Positions 1 through 9,077 of a stretch of 49,666 bases of DNA are shown piece by piece. The notes beneath the pieces were generated by a model that was not told the origin of the DNA, did no database searches, and saw only the letters and a program-made list of their open reading frames with translations. The stretch lies in NCBI GenBank assembly GCA_002298785.1, contig DBMR01000081.1:1-49666 (forward strand), in the 5' to 3' direction. A program made the position numbers and the translations under genes. The number at the start of each line of letters is the position of its first letter. The stretch's first letter is position 1. Source of the stretch: Verrucomicrobia subdivision 3 bacterium UBA693. Its GTDB lineage: Bacteria > Verrucomicrobiota > Verrucomicrobiia > Limisphaerales > UBA8199.

Positions 1-321
1 CGATAAAGACAATATGCGCCCGGTAGGAATTGGAGCGGGCGATGGGAATCGAATCGGCCACGTGCTTTCAGTGCCGTGCGTAAGGGTGCAGTGCTGTGCA
101 GCATACGCGGGCCCTCGTTTTCCCCCAAAGTGCGCGAAACCGCACCGAAGTGAAAATACCTGGCATTAATTGTCACCAAACTTCGAGACCCTGAATCGCT
201 GAGTGATTGACGCAAGGTAGAACATCGGGCGACAGGGTGGCGGTGTGGGCTGGGACCCGGGCCACGAGCGGACGCCTTGGTCACCACCGGATCGGCGGAT
301 TGAAAATCGCACGTGAGCACA

Positions 322-339
322 AATACTGGTACCAGTATT
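322..339. promoter_or_regulatory. 18-bp perfect palindrome, candidate operator
   Basis: Each half is AATACTGGT, read inward on both strands with no mismatch. The symmetry extends further with a one-base offset (CAC on the left against GTG on the right). It lies about 390 bases before the sheath start and about 90 bases before the possible -35 box at 428. The size and symmetry suit a dimeric repressor or activator site. The regulator is not identifiable in the window. Confidence 0.45.
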
Positions 340-427
340 GTGTGAGAAAGTCGCAGATTATTTACCGACCTAAGGGTGAAATCAGCCACCGCGCGCGGCG
401 CAATCCGGGATTACGAAAAGAAACCGC

Positions 428-457
428 TTGACGAGTGGCCATCATAGAGGCTACTAT
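428..457 (+). promoter_or_regulatory. Possible sigma-70 promoter for the eCIS operon
   Basis: TTGACG (428-433) matches the -35 consensus at five of six positions. After an 18-base spacer comes TACTAT (452-457), matching four of six of the -10 consensus. It would give a leader of about 260 bases before the sheath gene. This is a pattern match only; other starts nearer the gene are not excluded. Confidence 0.35.
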
Positions 458-725
458 TAGGGGTAAGTAAGTCGAATCTCCTGCACGTAGTATGTCGCGA
501 AGCGCACAGTCGCGTCTTCCGAGGGGTCGACTGCCCCTCCGAATGCCTCTGCGCTTGATTTCAGGCGGCTGGGGAAGCCGCTCGAACATGCTGGCGTGGC
601 CGGAGACTCAGGGGTCTCAGCAAGGTCCTGAAACCGTTCCCGAATCTAATGTGCGCGAAGGAAATCTCCGGGCGTGGGGGCGGTGAAGCCAACGAAATCC
701 GACGTACAAAACAGGAGGATCAAAT

Positions 726-3101
726 ATGCCAGTGGCTGTAAGTTATCCAGGCGTTTATATCCAGGAAGTTCCAAGCGGCGTCAGGACCATCACCGGCGTG
801 GCCACCTCGATTGGCGCGTTCTTCGGGCGAACCCAGAAGGGTCCGATCAATAAAGCGGTCCGGTGCCTGAGCTATTCCGATTTCCTGCGCGAATTCGGCG
901 GAGCTCATCCAGCGAGCGAGCTGGCCGCGAGCGTAAAGCAGTTCTTCGACAACGGCGGCACCGATTGTTACGTGGTCCGGCTCGCGCACAATGCGCAGAA
1001 GGCCAGTCTCACGCTCCGGAATCTCGCCGGAGCCAGCGTGCTGACGGTTTTGGCAAAAGATGCGGGCACGTGGGGCAACAACGTCAGGCTCGCGGTGGAT
1101 TATAACACCACGAACCCGGACGAGACCTTCAACCTCTATGTAACCCAGGAGGAAGGCGGGGAGGTAATTACGAGCGAGACGTTTCTGAACCTTTCCATGG
1201 ATCCACTGTCTGCGCGTTATGCGGTCAAATTCGTCACCCAGAGCTCGGATTTAATCGATGTGCAACTGGCCGCGGGATTTGACATCCAGTCCGCCCCGCA
1301 GGTTGGGTTTAGCGAAAGCCGTCGTCCGATCGGTGTCACCTTCACGGATATTCGTGACGCGCTGAACGGGCTTATCTATACCCCGCCGGCGGCGTCCGCC
1401 AACAGCAAGTTTGATATCAGCGTGAATGGCGGACCGTATGTGCCGATCGATATCCGGCAGAACCCGGTCGCACTGGTGGAAACCACCCAGGGGCCGCTTC
1501 AGAACGAGCTCGCGGCGCGCATCAATCCTCTGCTTCCGGCCGGAGTGACCATCGCCTGCGTCTTCGAGGAAATCGATGCCGGAACCGGCATTTGTGTGCT
1601 ACGGATTAACTCGGCCAGTGCAAATAATCACAGTGTCCGCGTCCGCCGGTCGGCGGCCAATGACCTGGCTGGTCCGCTGATGCTCGGCATTGATCAGGGC
1701 GGAGTTGAGACCGCTCGATTTGCCAACCACCGTCCGGTTCCCACCGCCACCTGTTTCTCCGGCCTGGTGAATGATCTAGCCAAACAACTGCAAAACGCGA
1801 TCACCACGATCACCTTTGGCGGCGCGCCCGCGCCGAACGCCGTCCAATTAAACGTGCCGCCCCCGAGCATCCTGGTGACTACCGCAGGCGGCGACCGCTG
1901 GTTTACAGACGCGCTTTCTTCGGCCGTGAATAGCCATAGCGACGGGGTGCGCGAAAAGCTTCAGCTCATCGCCAAGAAGGTGAACGAAAAGCCGGACGCC
2001 CCGGTCACGGCGGAAGTTTGGGGGTATCACCTGGCGTTCAAGCCGAAGACCGGCGCGCTGAACACCGCTTATCCTTTCTCGAGTGCCGGGGTTGATTTGG
2101 CCGGTTCCTTCACCACCAATGTGCGGCAGTACGCGCTGGGCAATATCGGCACTGGCACCTTCCAAAACGGGGCGGGGGCCATTGGCCAGGATGACGATGG
2201 CACCCCGCTTACGGTCGCCGACTACACCGGCAGCCCGATCGATCATACCGGCTTCTACGCGCTCGACCGCGTCGATCTGTTCAATCTGATGCTCATTCCC
2301 AGGGATGACGATATCGATGAGAACGAATATCAGCAGCTTTTCGGTCCGGCGACGATTTATTGTGAATACAGGCGGGCTTTCCTGCTGCTCGATGCCCCCA
2401 CGAGCTGGACGAACGGTGAGCGCATGGAGGCGGATGCCGCCAAGGTGAACTCGCTGCGCGCCGGCATCGTCAAAGACCATTCGGCGATTTTCTATCCCCG
2501 GGTGAAATTCAGCGACGGCGGAGTCATCAAACCGATCGGTCCTTCCGGCATGATCGCGGGCCTCATGGCCAGAACAGACTCGCAGCGGGGGGTGTGGAAA
2601 GCGCCCGCCGGTATCGAGGCTGACCTTCGCGGGGTTCTGGATGTGGAGCTGAACATGACCGACGGTGAGAACGGCGTGCTCAACAAGCTGGGAGTTAATT
2701 GCATCCGCAAATTCCCCAACGGCATTGTGAACTGGGGCGCGCGGACGCTGGACGGCAGCGATGACTTCGGTTCGGAGTGGAAATACATTCCGATCCGGAG
2801 GCTGGCGCTGTTTCTGGAGGAGTCGCTTTTCCGCGGCACGAAATGGGTGGTTTTCGAGCCGAACGATGAACCGCTGTGGGCGAAGATCCGGATGAACCTC
2901 ACCGCGTTTATGCTGAGCCTGTTCCGGCAGGGGGCGTTCCAGGGCAGCACCCCGGACAAGGCGTTCTTCGTCAAATGCGACAGCGAGACCACCACGGCCA
3001 ACGATCGCAACCTGGGGATTGTCAACATCCAGGTTGGTTTTGCCCCGCTCAAACCGGCGGAGTTTGTCATCATTAGCATTCAGCAAATACCCGATGTTTA
3101 A
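726..3101 (+). CDS. Contractile tail sheath protein (eCIS, Afp2/Pvc2-like)
   Basis: Forms the contractile outer sheath whose shortening drives the inner tube through the target membrane. The N-terminus has the hallmark PGVYIQEVPSG, followed by a glycine-rich stretch and FFGRTQKGP. The last 150 residues carry the conserved sheath core (WVVFEPNDEPLW, then a helix, then NIQVGFAPLKPAEFVII), which makes the strand exchange between neighbouring subunits. At 791 residues it is longer than typical phage sheaths because of a large central insertion (about residues 150-420) that probably decorates the particle surface. The start is fixed by AGGAGG seven bases upstream. It is the first gene of a co-directional cluster, 17 bases before the tube gene. 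Only one sheath gene is visible, whereas Afp and PVC have several. Confidence 0.95.
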   Translation: MPVAVSYPGVYIQEVPSGVRTITGVATSIGAFFGRTQKGPINKAVRCLSYSDFLREFGGAHPASELAASVKQFFDNGGTDCYVVRLAHNAQKASLTLRNLAGASVLTVLAKDAGTWGNNVRLAVDYNTTNPDETFNLYVTQEEGGEVITSETFLNLSMDPLSARYAVKFVTQSSDLIDVQLAAGFDIQSAPQVGFSESRRPIGVTFTDIRDALNGLIYTPPAASANSKFDISVNGGPYVPIDIRQNPVALVETTQGPLQNELAARINPLLPAGVTIACVFEEIDAGTGICVLRINSASANNHSVRVRRSAANDLAGPLMLGIDQGGVETARFANHRPVPTATCFSGLVNDLAKQLQNAITTITFGGAPAPNAVQLNVPPPSILVTTAGGDRWFTDALSSAVNSHSDGVREKLQLIAKKVNEKPDAPVTAEVWGYHLAFKPKTGALNTAYPFSSAGVDLAGSFTTNVRQYALGNIGTGTFQNGAGAIGQDDDGTPLTVADYTGSPIDHTGFYALDRVDLFNLMLIPRDDDIDENEYQQLFGPATIYCEYRRAFLLLDAPTSWTNGERMEADAAKVNSLRAGIVKDHSAIFYPRVKFSDGGVIKPIGPSGMIAGLMARTDSQRGVWKAPAGIEADLRGVLDVELNMTDGENGVLNKLGVNCIRKFPNGIVNWGARTLDGSDDFGSEWKYIPIRRLALFLEESLFRGTKWVVFEPNDEPLWAKIRMNLTAFMLSLFRQGAFQGSTPDKAFFVKCDSETTTANDRNLGIVNIQVGFAPLKPAEFVIISIQQIPDV

Positions 3102-3118
3102 AGGAAAAGGAGGACCAG

Positions 3119-3640
3119 ATGGGCAAAGGATTTGAAAAGAACGCCAAACGGTTTGACCCGTATAAAAATTTTAAATTCCGCATACTTTGGGACAACAAGC
3201 CCGTGCTTGGTGTCAGCAAGGTCAGCGCGCTCAAGCGCACCACGGAAGTCGTTAAGCACCGGGACGGCGGCGACAACAGCACCGATCACAAATCTCCGGG
3301 CCGCACCACTTATGACGCCATCACGCTCGAACGCGGGCTGACTCACGATCCCGAATTCGAAAAGTGGGCCAACAAGGTGCATCCGTTTTCGGGCGACACC
3401 GCAATGGATTTGGCGGACTACAAGAAGGACCTGACGCTGGAAATGATGAACGAAAAGGGCCAGGTCGTTTACCGCTATTTCCTCTACTACTGTTGGGTCA
3501 GCGAATACACCGCCATGCCCGAGCTGAACGCCAATGCCAATGCGGTTTCCATCGAATCGTTGAAAATCGAATTGGAGGGTTGGGATCGCGATTTGAGCAC
3601 CAAGGAACCGAACGAGTCCGACGACGTTCCGCAAGGCTAA
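3119..3640 (+). CDS. Inner tube protein (phage gp19-like, Afp1-like)
   Basis: Subunit of the inner tube that is propelled by the sheath and holds cargo. The 173-residue length, the early FKFRILWDNKPVLGVSKVS strand, the central GRTTYDAITLERG motif and the late ALNANANAVSIESLKIELEGW-type strand pattern are those of the gp19-like tail tube family. It follows the sheath directly and has a strong AAAAGGAGG ribosome site at 3105-3113, consistent with a need for many copies. It is the only tube gene in the window; Afp-type clusters usually have two or three, so this subunit may build the whole tube. Confidence 0.95.
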   Translation: MGKGFEKNAKRFDPYKNFKFRILWDNKPVLGVSKVSALKRTTEVVKHRDGGDNSTDHKSPGRTTYDAITLERGLTHDPEFEKWANKVHPFSGDTAMDLADYKKDLTLEMMNEKGQVVYRYFLYYCWVSEYTAMPELNANANAVSIESLKIELEGWDRDLSTKEPNESDDVPQG

Positions 3641-3656
3641 GGCTCGAGATGAGCGC

Positions 3657-4493
3657 ATGAATTCCCTTTCGAGATCCAGCGCATGGATGCCCTTGCCGAC
3701 GCTTCCGCCTTCCGCTGCTGGGCTGCTGCCGCAGGGCCGGATCGCCTTCCGGCGTTTCGGCATCTACGAGGAAGACCTGGCCATCGACTTTGCCGGGAGC
3801 GATACGCCTGCGCTGATCACTCGGCTGCTCGAACAGTGCGCCCAGGATCCCGAAGGTCAATTGCCGCCGGGCTTTTTTCGTGAGCTCTCCGCCGGCAAAC
3901 GGCTTGAATGCCTGCTCATCCTGGCGGCGGGACCGCAACGCCCCGCCTTTAGTTTCCCGTTCGGCTGCGCGGCTTGCGGGGAAGAACTCGAGCTCGAACT
4001 GACCCTCGAGGAAATTTCAAGCCTACAGCAGCAAGCCGACCAGATTGAGGCCATCGAGGTCGAGCTTGGCGGCCAGAGAGTCGCATTTCGCAAACCGAAG
4101 GGGCGCGACCAGGAAGACTGGGCGCGGACAATCTTCCAGGACGAAGGCGAGGCGGCGCGGGCGATGCTCGGCGCACTGGCGGTTCGCGGGACCACTGCCG
4201 AGGCGTTGGATTCCCTGGCCTTTGATCGGGTCGACAAAGCCATGGACGAGGCGGACCCACTCGTCAATTTGGTTTGCCAGGTGTCGTGCGACGCTTGCGG
4301 CGAACAGAATAATCTGAGCATCGACCTCTGCGAAACCGCCTTGGGAATGCTCAGCCGGCTGCAAAAGCAACTGATCCTAACGGTTCACCGGCTTGCTTCA
4401 CATTACCACTGGAGCGAGAAAGAAATCTTTGCCACCCCGCATTGGCGGCGAAACGAATATCTCGAGCTGATTGCCGCCGGGAGACACTCGTGA
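3657..4493 (+). CDS. eCIS structural protein with two CxxC pairs, possibly T4 gp26-like
   Basis: I do not recognise it confidently. Its place directly after the tube, and its length of 278 residues, match a baseplate or adaptor protein that occurs at this position in many eCIS clusters. Two CxxC pairs stand out: GCAACGEE at about 103-106 and SCDACGEQ at about 211-214. Both sit in short beta-strand contexts (SFPFGCAACGEELELEL; VCQVSCDACGEQNNLSI), so four cysteines could bind one zinc ion. The C-terminal part is helical and ends YHWSEKEIFATPHWRRNEYLELI, a pattern found in phage baseplate adaptors of the T4 gp26 type. Its stop overlaps the GTG start of the next gene, so translation is probably coupled. 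Confidence 0.7.
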   Translation: MNSLSRSSAWMPLPTLPPSAAGLLPQGRIAFRRFGIYEEDLAIDFAGSDTPALITRLLEQCAQDPEGQLPPGFFRELSAGKRLECLLILAAGPQRPAFSFPFGCAACGEELELELTLEEISSLQQQADQIEAIEVELGGQRVAFRKPKGRDQEDWARTIFQDEGEAARAMLGALAVRGTTAEALDSLAFDRVDKAMDEADPLVNLVCQVSCDACGEQNNLSIDLCETALGMLSRLQKQLILTVHRLASHYHWSEKEIFATPHWRRNEYLELIAAGRHS

Positions 4494-5419
4494 ATGGCTA
4501 TTTCTCGCGTATAGCAAAACAGAGCGGATTCCGTTTTGCTGCACCGGCCGTGGGATCGCCCCGCGCGTCCGAAAAGCCTGCGGCTGCAGTGCCGAGCCCG
4601 ATCGAGCTCGAAGAAACGATCCTGGTGCCTCCGAGAGTCGCCGAGCCTTCCGGAATCTCGTCCGAACTGAAGGCACCGTCAGAACCAAAGAAAGTTGTGC
4701 GCCCTCTGCCGCAATCGCGCGCCGCTGAAAACCCAAGCCTCACAAACGCGGGGAAGGAGTTGGCAAATAAGTCTGACGCGCCGGGAGAACTCGTCTCCCG
4801 CCCTCGCCCCCAGCAAAACCAACCAGACTCGCTGGCTGGCAAAGCCGTCGGTGAGTCGCGCGGCCTCGAGCCAAGCGTGCCCCAGGATTCGCACTTCACG
4901 GAACCTGGCCAACGAAGTGATCCAATCCAGGCGACGGAGCCAAAAACCAGAACGATTGAAACGGAGCAGTCTGAAACGGGGGCCAAACAGCGATTCTTTA
5001 CCAGGACCGCCGAGGTGATCGAACGCGGTGGAGCGGATTCGGCGGAAATTCAAAACATCTTGCTGCTTGAAGTTCAGGAATGGGCAGCGGCGGCTCCAGT
5101 CAACGAACTAGAACGAGGCGAGAATTTGGAAACAAAGGCTGCCACAAAGCTGGCCCAGCCATGGTCGGGACGCGAGCCATCCGCGATTAAGAAACGCGCG
5201 ATCCACGAGAGACCGAGCGCGCGGCATGCGGAGGAAACCGAGCAGGCACGTATCGAAGAACAGACCTTTAATCTCGCTATTGGCACGATCAGCGTCGTCA
5301 TCGAAGACGCGGCGCCACCCTTGCCGCAACCCGAGGCGAGACCGCGGGGACCGGAGCGGCAAAATGCCCGACAGGAATCGTCGCGGCCACTTTCGCGCCT
5401 GAACCGGAATTACCTTTAA
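4490..5419 (+). CDS. Disordered eCIS accessory protein with conserved ends
   Basis: Function unknown. I start it at the GTG overlapping the previous stop (GTGA, 4490) rather than at an ATG 48 bases earlier, because homologous-looking N-termini in such clusters begin close to NGYFSRIAKQSG. The protein (309 residues) has a short ordered N-terminus and about 170 residues of Pro/Glu/Ser/Arg-rich sequence with little hydrophobic content. A small helical segment follows (FFTRTAEVIERGGADSAEI to LLLEVQEWAAA), then a basic linker, and a conserved-looking tail that contains NLAIGTISVVIED and ends RLNRNYL. Ordered ends joined by a disordered middle suggest an adaptor linking the ATPase or terminator region to another particle part. 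That role is inferred from position and composition only. Confidence 0.65.
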   Translation: MNGYFSRIAKQSGFRFAAPAVGSPRASEKPAAAVPSPIELEETILVPPRVAEPSGISSELKAPSEPKKVVRPLPQSRAAENPSLTNAGKELANKSDAPGELVSRPRPQQNQPDSLAGKAVGESRGLEPSVPQDSHFTEPGQRSDPIQATEPKTRTIETEQSETGAKQRFFTRTAEVIERGGADSAEIQNILLLEVQEWAAAAPVNELERGENLETKAATKLAQPWSGREPSAIKKRAIHERPSARHAEETEQARIEEQTFNLAIGTISVVIEDAAPPLPQPEARPRGPERQNARQESSRPLSRLNRNYL

Positions 5420-5425
5420 GGAGCC

Positions 5426-6637
5426 ATGGCCCTTGCTGATACCATCAATGCGATTGGGGCGGTCACCGACCTTCTTAAAACTCGCATCGCGTTCTTCAGC
5501 GGCATCCCGGACATCAGCGCGGGCCGGCCCGAGAAGTCCACCGGGGCCAACGACCACCTCAACCTCTTTTTGTACGAGATTGGCTTCGAACCTTTCCTTA
5601 AGAACACCGCGCTGAACGAAGGGGAAAAACCTCCGCTCTGGATGGTCCTGAAATATCTCTTAACCGCTTTTCACGGCACGGATGACAGTGATTCGATTCA
5701 AGCCCATAAGAACCTGGGCGCCGCGATTTGGGCGGTTTATCAGGATGACCTGCTCACGCTCAAGGGGGCGTCGGCGGACACTGTAAAAGCGCTGGGCCCC
5801 AATCCCGAGAATTTGCACGTCACGTTCAATGAGGCGCCGAGCGATCTTTTGGGCAAGTTAATGCAGGGCACCGATGAAAAGCTGCGGCTTTCGGTCTGTT
5901 TTGAAGTTCGCCCGGTGATGATTGCCTCGGGAGCACCGCCGAATCTTTCGCTCCTGGTGGGGGTGGATTATACCCTGCCGCCGATGGCTCTGACTCCCAA
6001 GCCCGTCGGCCTGGATGTGATTCCGTCCATGGGCCCGTTTATCTCGGAGATTTCGCCTACGGGATTCGAAGTGGGTGAAGAAGTTACGTTGCGCGGGACC
6101 GATCTGCATTTGGCTAATCTCTCGGTGATGCTGGGACCGGTCGAACTGCCGGTGACGATGCAGCGGCCCGACGAGCTCAAGTTCAACGTTGATCCAGCGC
6201 TTATCGCCGCCAGCCCGATCTCCGCGGGTAGTCATCCGGTCATGGTGGTCCTGACGCTAACCGGCACCGGCAAGCGTCGCACCAGCAACATGGTAATTGG
6301 GAATCTGGTTCCGACGCTTAACACGGCGACAATTGCCGGAGCCGTATCGATCAAGCCCGGGCCGCCGCGCGAGGCGTTCGCCACCATTGACCTGGGTGGA
6401 AGATTGCTGGGCGCTGATGCGGATGATGTCCTCCTCGCGTTTTACCGGGACGGAACGGTTATCCGCGTTTTTGATGTGTTTACCCCGCAACCAGCGCCGC
6501 CGCCGCCTGGTCAGCCATCGAAGCAATTGGTGATGGCCAGCGCTGACGCGATTGGGGAAGGGGACTACTTGATGATCCTCCGAGTCAACGGACAACAAGC
6601 GCCACAGAGCCCGGTTGTCCATCTATTTGGACCATGA
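5426..6637 (+). CDS. Pvc16-type tail terminator/cap (DUF4255) with IPT/TIG domain
   Basis: Pvc16-family proteins sit at the distal end of the particle and terminate tube and sheath assembly. Residues 1-185 match the DUF4255/Pvc16 N-terminal pattern: ADTINAIGAVTDLLKTR, then HLNLFLYEIGFEP and the characteristic PPLWMVLKYLLTAF. A beta-rich segment at about 205-290 (ISEISPTGFEVGEEVTLRG onward) looks like an IPT/TIG immunoglobulin-like domain, and a third beta domain follows. The upstream TAAGGAG contains both the previous stop and the ribosome site. It overlaps the ATPase gene by four bases (ATGA), which is typical of proteins made in a fixed ratio. Confidence 0.88.
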   Translation: MALADTINAIGAVTDLLKTRIAFFSGIPDISAGRPEKSTGANDHLNLFLYEIGFEPFLKNTALNEGEKPPLWMVLKYLLTAFHGTDDSDSIQAHKNLGAAIWAVYQDDLLTLKGASADTVKALGPNPENLHVTFNEAPSDLLGKLMQGTDEKLRLSVCFEVRPVMIASGAPPNLSLLVGVDYTLPPMALTPKPVGLDVIPSMGPFISEISPTGFEVGEEVTLRGTDLHLANLSVMLGPVELPVTMQRPDELKFNVDPALIAASPISAGSHPVMVVLTLTGTGKRRTSNMVIGNLVPTLNTATIAGAVSIKPGPPREAFATIDLGGRLLGADADDVLLAFYRDGTVIRVFDVFTPQPAPPPPGQPSKQLVMASADAIGEGDYLMILRVNGQQAPQSPVVHLFGP

Positions 6638-8793
6638 ACGAAAACCGGTCGCCATCCGAATACGTGGTCTTCTCCCCGAATTTGACGGGGGATGACCCGT
6701 TGGCGAACTATTGGCTGCGGCAGGCGACCTTGCGCTCCCGCCGCGAAATCGCCTGGATCTGGCATGAGCGCGGCCTGAATTCACCGCCTCAGCCCGGCGA
6801 ACTGCCCCCGATGGTGGACAAGGCCTCGGACTCGCTGGATCTGTCGCGTCATTGGGCGGCAAAGCAGCATTTCTTTGCGACCAACACGGCGGCGAAATAC
6901 CTGACCGAGCAATTGGCCGCGCCGCCGCCAAAACCGGAACACTTGAGACGCGGTTCCTTTGGGTGGGTGGTCAAGGAGTTGGCGCTCGAAGATGTCTCGA
7001 CCTTCGCGCTTGCGCTCAGCCTCGCTGCGGCCCTCGACGCGAGCTTTGGAGCGATCATCGCCGCGTGCCTCAACGATCCGACGCGCACCTCTCCGAACTT
7101 GATGCTGATCCAGCGCTTATGGGAGCGTCCGGAGGAGGTTCTGGCCCTGGCTAATCCGATGCATCCTGTCTTCAGCCATGGCCTTTTGCATCGGGGCGCG
7201 TCCGCCGCGCGCCCATACACCGAGGTGCTCTGGGGTCAACCTCTGACTGTGCCGGCGCTGGTGGCGCAAGTGCTCCTGTTCAATCGCCCGCTGAACCCGG
7301 CCGGGCTCCTTCTGCTCGATGCCACCAAGTCCCAGGGGAGGACGCAAACCGAAACCGGGAATCTGATTGCGTACCGACTCAAATCAGAACCCCTTCAACA
7401 CCTGCGCGTCCTGCCGTTGCAGGGCAGTCGGCGTTCGCCTTACCGACAAACCGCTCTTGGCCTGGCAAAGCGATCTGAGCGTTCGCTTTGGGAATACCGT
7501 GGCGATCCGGCGCTGCTGGGGGATCGAGATTACCTCAACATGCTCGTGACCCTGTGCTGGCTGAGCAATCGCGATCTCTTCATCCCGCATGAACTCTTCG
7601 ACGGAGCGGAAAGACCCCGCGAGCGTAACGAGGGACTGCCGCTCACGTCGGTCCCAGTTACAGTCTTCCTGCCCATCTCCGAACGCCGCCAGGTAAACCA
7701 TATCGAGCCCGAGCTCTTGCTGCCCGTCGTCAGAATCCCGGCGCTCACGTTTGAACAACGGTTAGCCGTTTGGCAGGGCGAGTTTGGCGAGCGCGTCGAT
7801 GAACTGGGCGACATTCTAAAAGAAATGGCGCGGCGGTTTCGCTACGAGCAGGAAACCATCAGCCAGATTTGCGCTGAACTTAAAGCTCTACCCGGCAAAC
7901 TGACCGAAAGCGATTTCATCGCCGCCTGTCGGGCCGAAATGAGCTTCGATATCGGCGAGCTGGCCGCTTGTGTCGAACCACGATTCGCGAACGAACGATT
8001 GATTCTGCCTAAAAAGCAGACGCTGCAGTTTGAAGAGCAATTGGCGGCGATGACCGCGCTCACCGAAGTCCACTACGACTGGGGGACGGCGCGCGCTTGG
8101 AATGAAGGCGGCATCACCGTGCTCTTTGCGGGCCCGCCGGGGACAGGAAAGACGATGGCCGCCGAGATCATGGCGCAGCGGCTAAACCTTCCCATGTACC
8201 GCATCGACCTTTCGCAGGTCGTCAACAAGTACATTGGAGAGACCGAGAAGAACTTGAAGCGCATTTTTGACGCTGCGGATATTTCGGACATGGTGTTGTT
8301 CTTCGACGAGGCGGATGCGCTGTTTGGCAAACGCACCGAGGTGAGCGATTCTCGCGATCGCTACGCCAACCTCGAGATCAGCTATCTGCTGGAGCGCATG
8401 GAGCGTTTCAAAGGACTGGCGATCCTCGCCACGAACCGCAAGAGTGATCTGGACGACGCGTTCCTGCGCCGGCTTCGGTACGTGATTGATTTTCCCGCGC
8501 CGGACGAGGCGCAACGCACAGAGATTTGGAAACAGGTGATCCCGCCTGGGGTGACCAAAAACTCCCGAATCGATATTCCCTTCCTGGCGCGGCAATTTCC
8601 CCTTTCAGGGGGGCACATCCGCTCGATCGTTTTCAATGCCTGTCTGCAATCGGCGCACCGGCACAAAGGGGTCAAAGAGCTGCACACCAGCGACGTCCTG
8701 GTGGCCGTGAAACGAGAATATGACAAAATGAACCGGTCCCTCAGTCCTGACCAACTGGGACCCTATGCAAAGGAGATCCAGCTTTTGGATTAA
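6634..8793 (+). CDS. AAA+ ATPase of the eCIS (Afp15/Pvc15-like)
   Basis: Cytoplasmic AAA+ ATPase required in known eCISs for particle assembly or cargo loading. The C-terminal half is a classical AAA+ module: Walker A GPPGTGKT at 500-507, Walker B LFFDEADALFG with D558 and E559, and an arginine-finger/sensor region DDAFLRRLRY around 607-616. The roughly 450-residue N-terminal part is a family-specific domain with LANYWLRQATLRSRREIAWIW near its start and is probably the substrate- or particle-binding part. The length of 719 residues is normal for Pvc15-type ATPases. It starts inside the stop of the terminator gene. Confidence 0.93.
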   Translation: MNENRSPSEYVVFSPNLTGDDPLANYWLRQATLRSRREIAWIWHERGLNSPPQPGELPPMVDKASDSLDLSRHWAAKQHFFATNTAAKYLTEQLAAPPPKPEHLRRGSFGWVVKELALEDVSTFALALSLAAALDASFGAIIAACLNDPTRTSPNLMLIQRLWERPEEVLALANPMHPVFSHGLLHRGASAARPYTEVLWGQPLTVPALVAQVLLFNRPLNPAGLLLLDATKSQGRTQTETGNLIAYRLKSEPLQHLRVLPLQGSRRSPYRQTALGLAKRSERSLWEYRGDPALLGDRDYLNMLVTLCWLSNRDLFIPHELFDGAERPRERNEGLPLTSVPVTVFLPISERRQVNHIEPELLLPVVRIPALTFEQRLAVWQGEFGERVDELGDILKEMARRFRYEQETISQICAELKALPGKLTESDFIAACRAEMSFDIGELAACVEPRFANERLILPKKQTLQFEEQLAAMTALTEVHYDWGTARAWNEGGITVLFAGPPGTGKTMAAEIMAQRLNLPMYRIDLSQVVNKYIGETEKNLKRIFDAADISDMVLFFDEADALFGKRTEVSDSRDRYANLEISYLLERMERFKGLAILATNRKSDLDDAFLRRLRYVIDFPAPDEAQRTEIWKQVIPPGVTKNSRIDIPFLARQFPLSGGHIRSIVFNACLQSAHRHKGVKELHTSDVLVAVKREYDKMNRSLSPDQLGPYAKEIQLLD

Positions 8794-8797
8794 TACC

Positions 8798-9061
8798 ATG
8801 GGCAATCGCAACCTTTATATCGGGAACTTGAAAGTGCGCCTCCCTCGAAACGCGGCGGGCTCGGCGCAACAGTTCGCGAGGGAGCTTGGCCGAGCGATCC
8901 TTCGGAGTTCCGTCGAGGTCACACGCGGGCGCCAATGCAGGGTGCGGATGGAGGAACTGGATCTCGGAAACATCAAGTGGGCCGGCGGCGTTGATGCTCA
9001 AGGTCTGCAAAAACATATTTGCGGCCGAGTGGCCGCGGAACTCGAAAAACGGCTCATCTAG
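8798..9061 (+). CDS. Small conserved eCIS protein of unknown function
   Basis: An 87-residue protein. I use the ATG at 8798, four bases after the ATPase stop, because the sequence from there (MGNRNLYIGNLKVRLPR) begins a regular pattern; a start 33 bases earlier would lie inside the ATPase gene. The core is one amphipathic helix (AGSAQQFARELGRAILRSS) between short strands. Similar very small proteins with an RLP...A..LA..I signature sit between the ATPase and the Afp7-like gene in other eCIS clusters. I know of no assigned role. It could be a chaperone or minor baseplate peptide. Confidence 0.75.
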   Translation: MGNRNLYIGNLKVRLPRNAAGSAQQFARELGRAILRSSVEVTRGRQCRVRMEELDLGNIKWAGGVDAQGLQKHICGRVAAELEKRLI

Positions 9062-9077
9062 AGAGGAGACTTGAATC

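Larger units (their letters stand above)
1..725. other. Gene-free leader region upstream of the eCIS operon
   Basis: I find no convincing coding region here. The short open frames on both strands have Arg/Gly/Pro-rich compositions typical of chance frames in GC-rich DNA and none has a good ribosome site. The region holds an 18-bp perfect palindrome (322-339), a possible sigma-70 promoter (428-457), a GAGGGG/CCCCTC inverted repeat (521-539) and the strong ribosome site of the sheath gene (AGGAGG at 713-718). I infer that it is the control region of the injection-system operon. Confidence 0.6.

Noticed and set aside
521..539. GAGGGG/CCCCTC inverted repeat in the leader as a terminator or riboswitch
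   Set aside because: A single six-base stem without a T run or any known riboswitch core.
207..686. Three short overlapping frames in the leader region
   Set aside because: Low-complexity Arg/Gly/Ser/Pro content, no ribosome sites, mutually overlapping on both strands.
1848..3086. Long open frame (412 codons) on the minus strand inside the sheath gene
   Set aside because: It mirrors the codon structure of the clearly coding plus strand, is Arg/His/Pro-rich and resembles no family; the sheath protein is certain.
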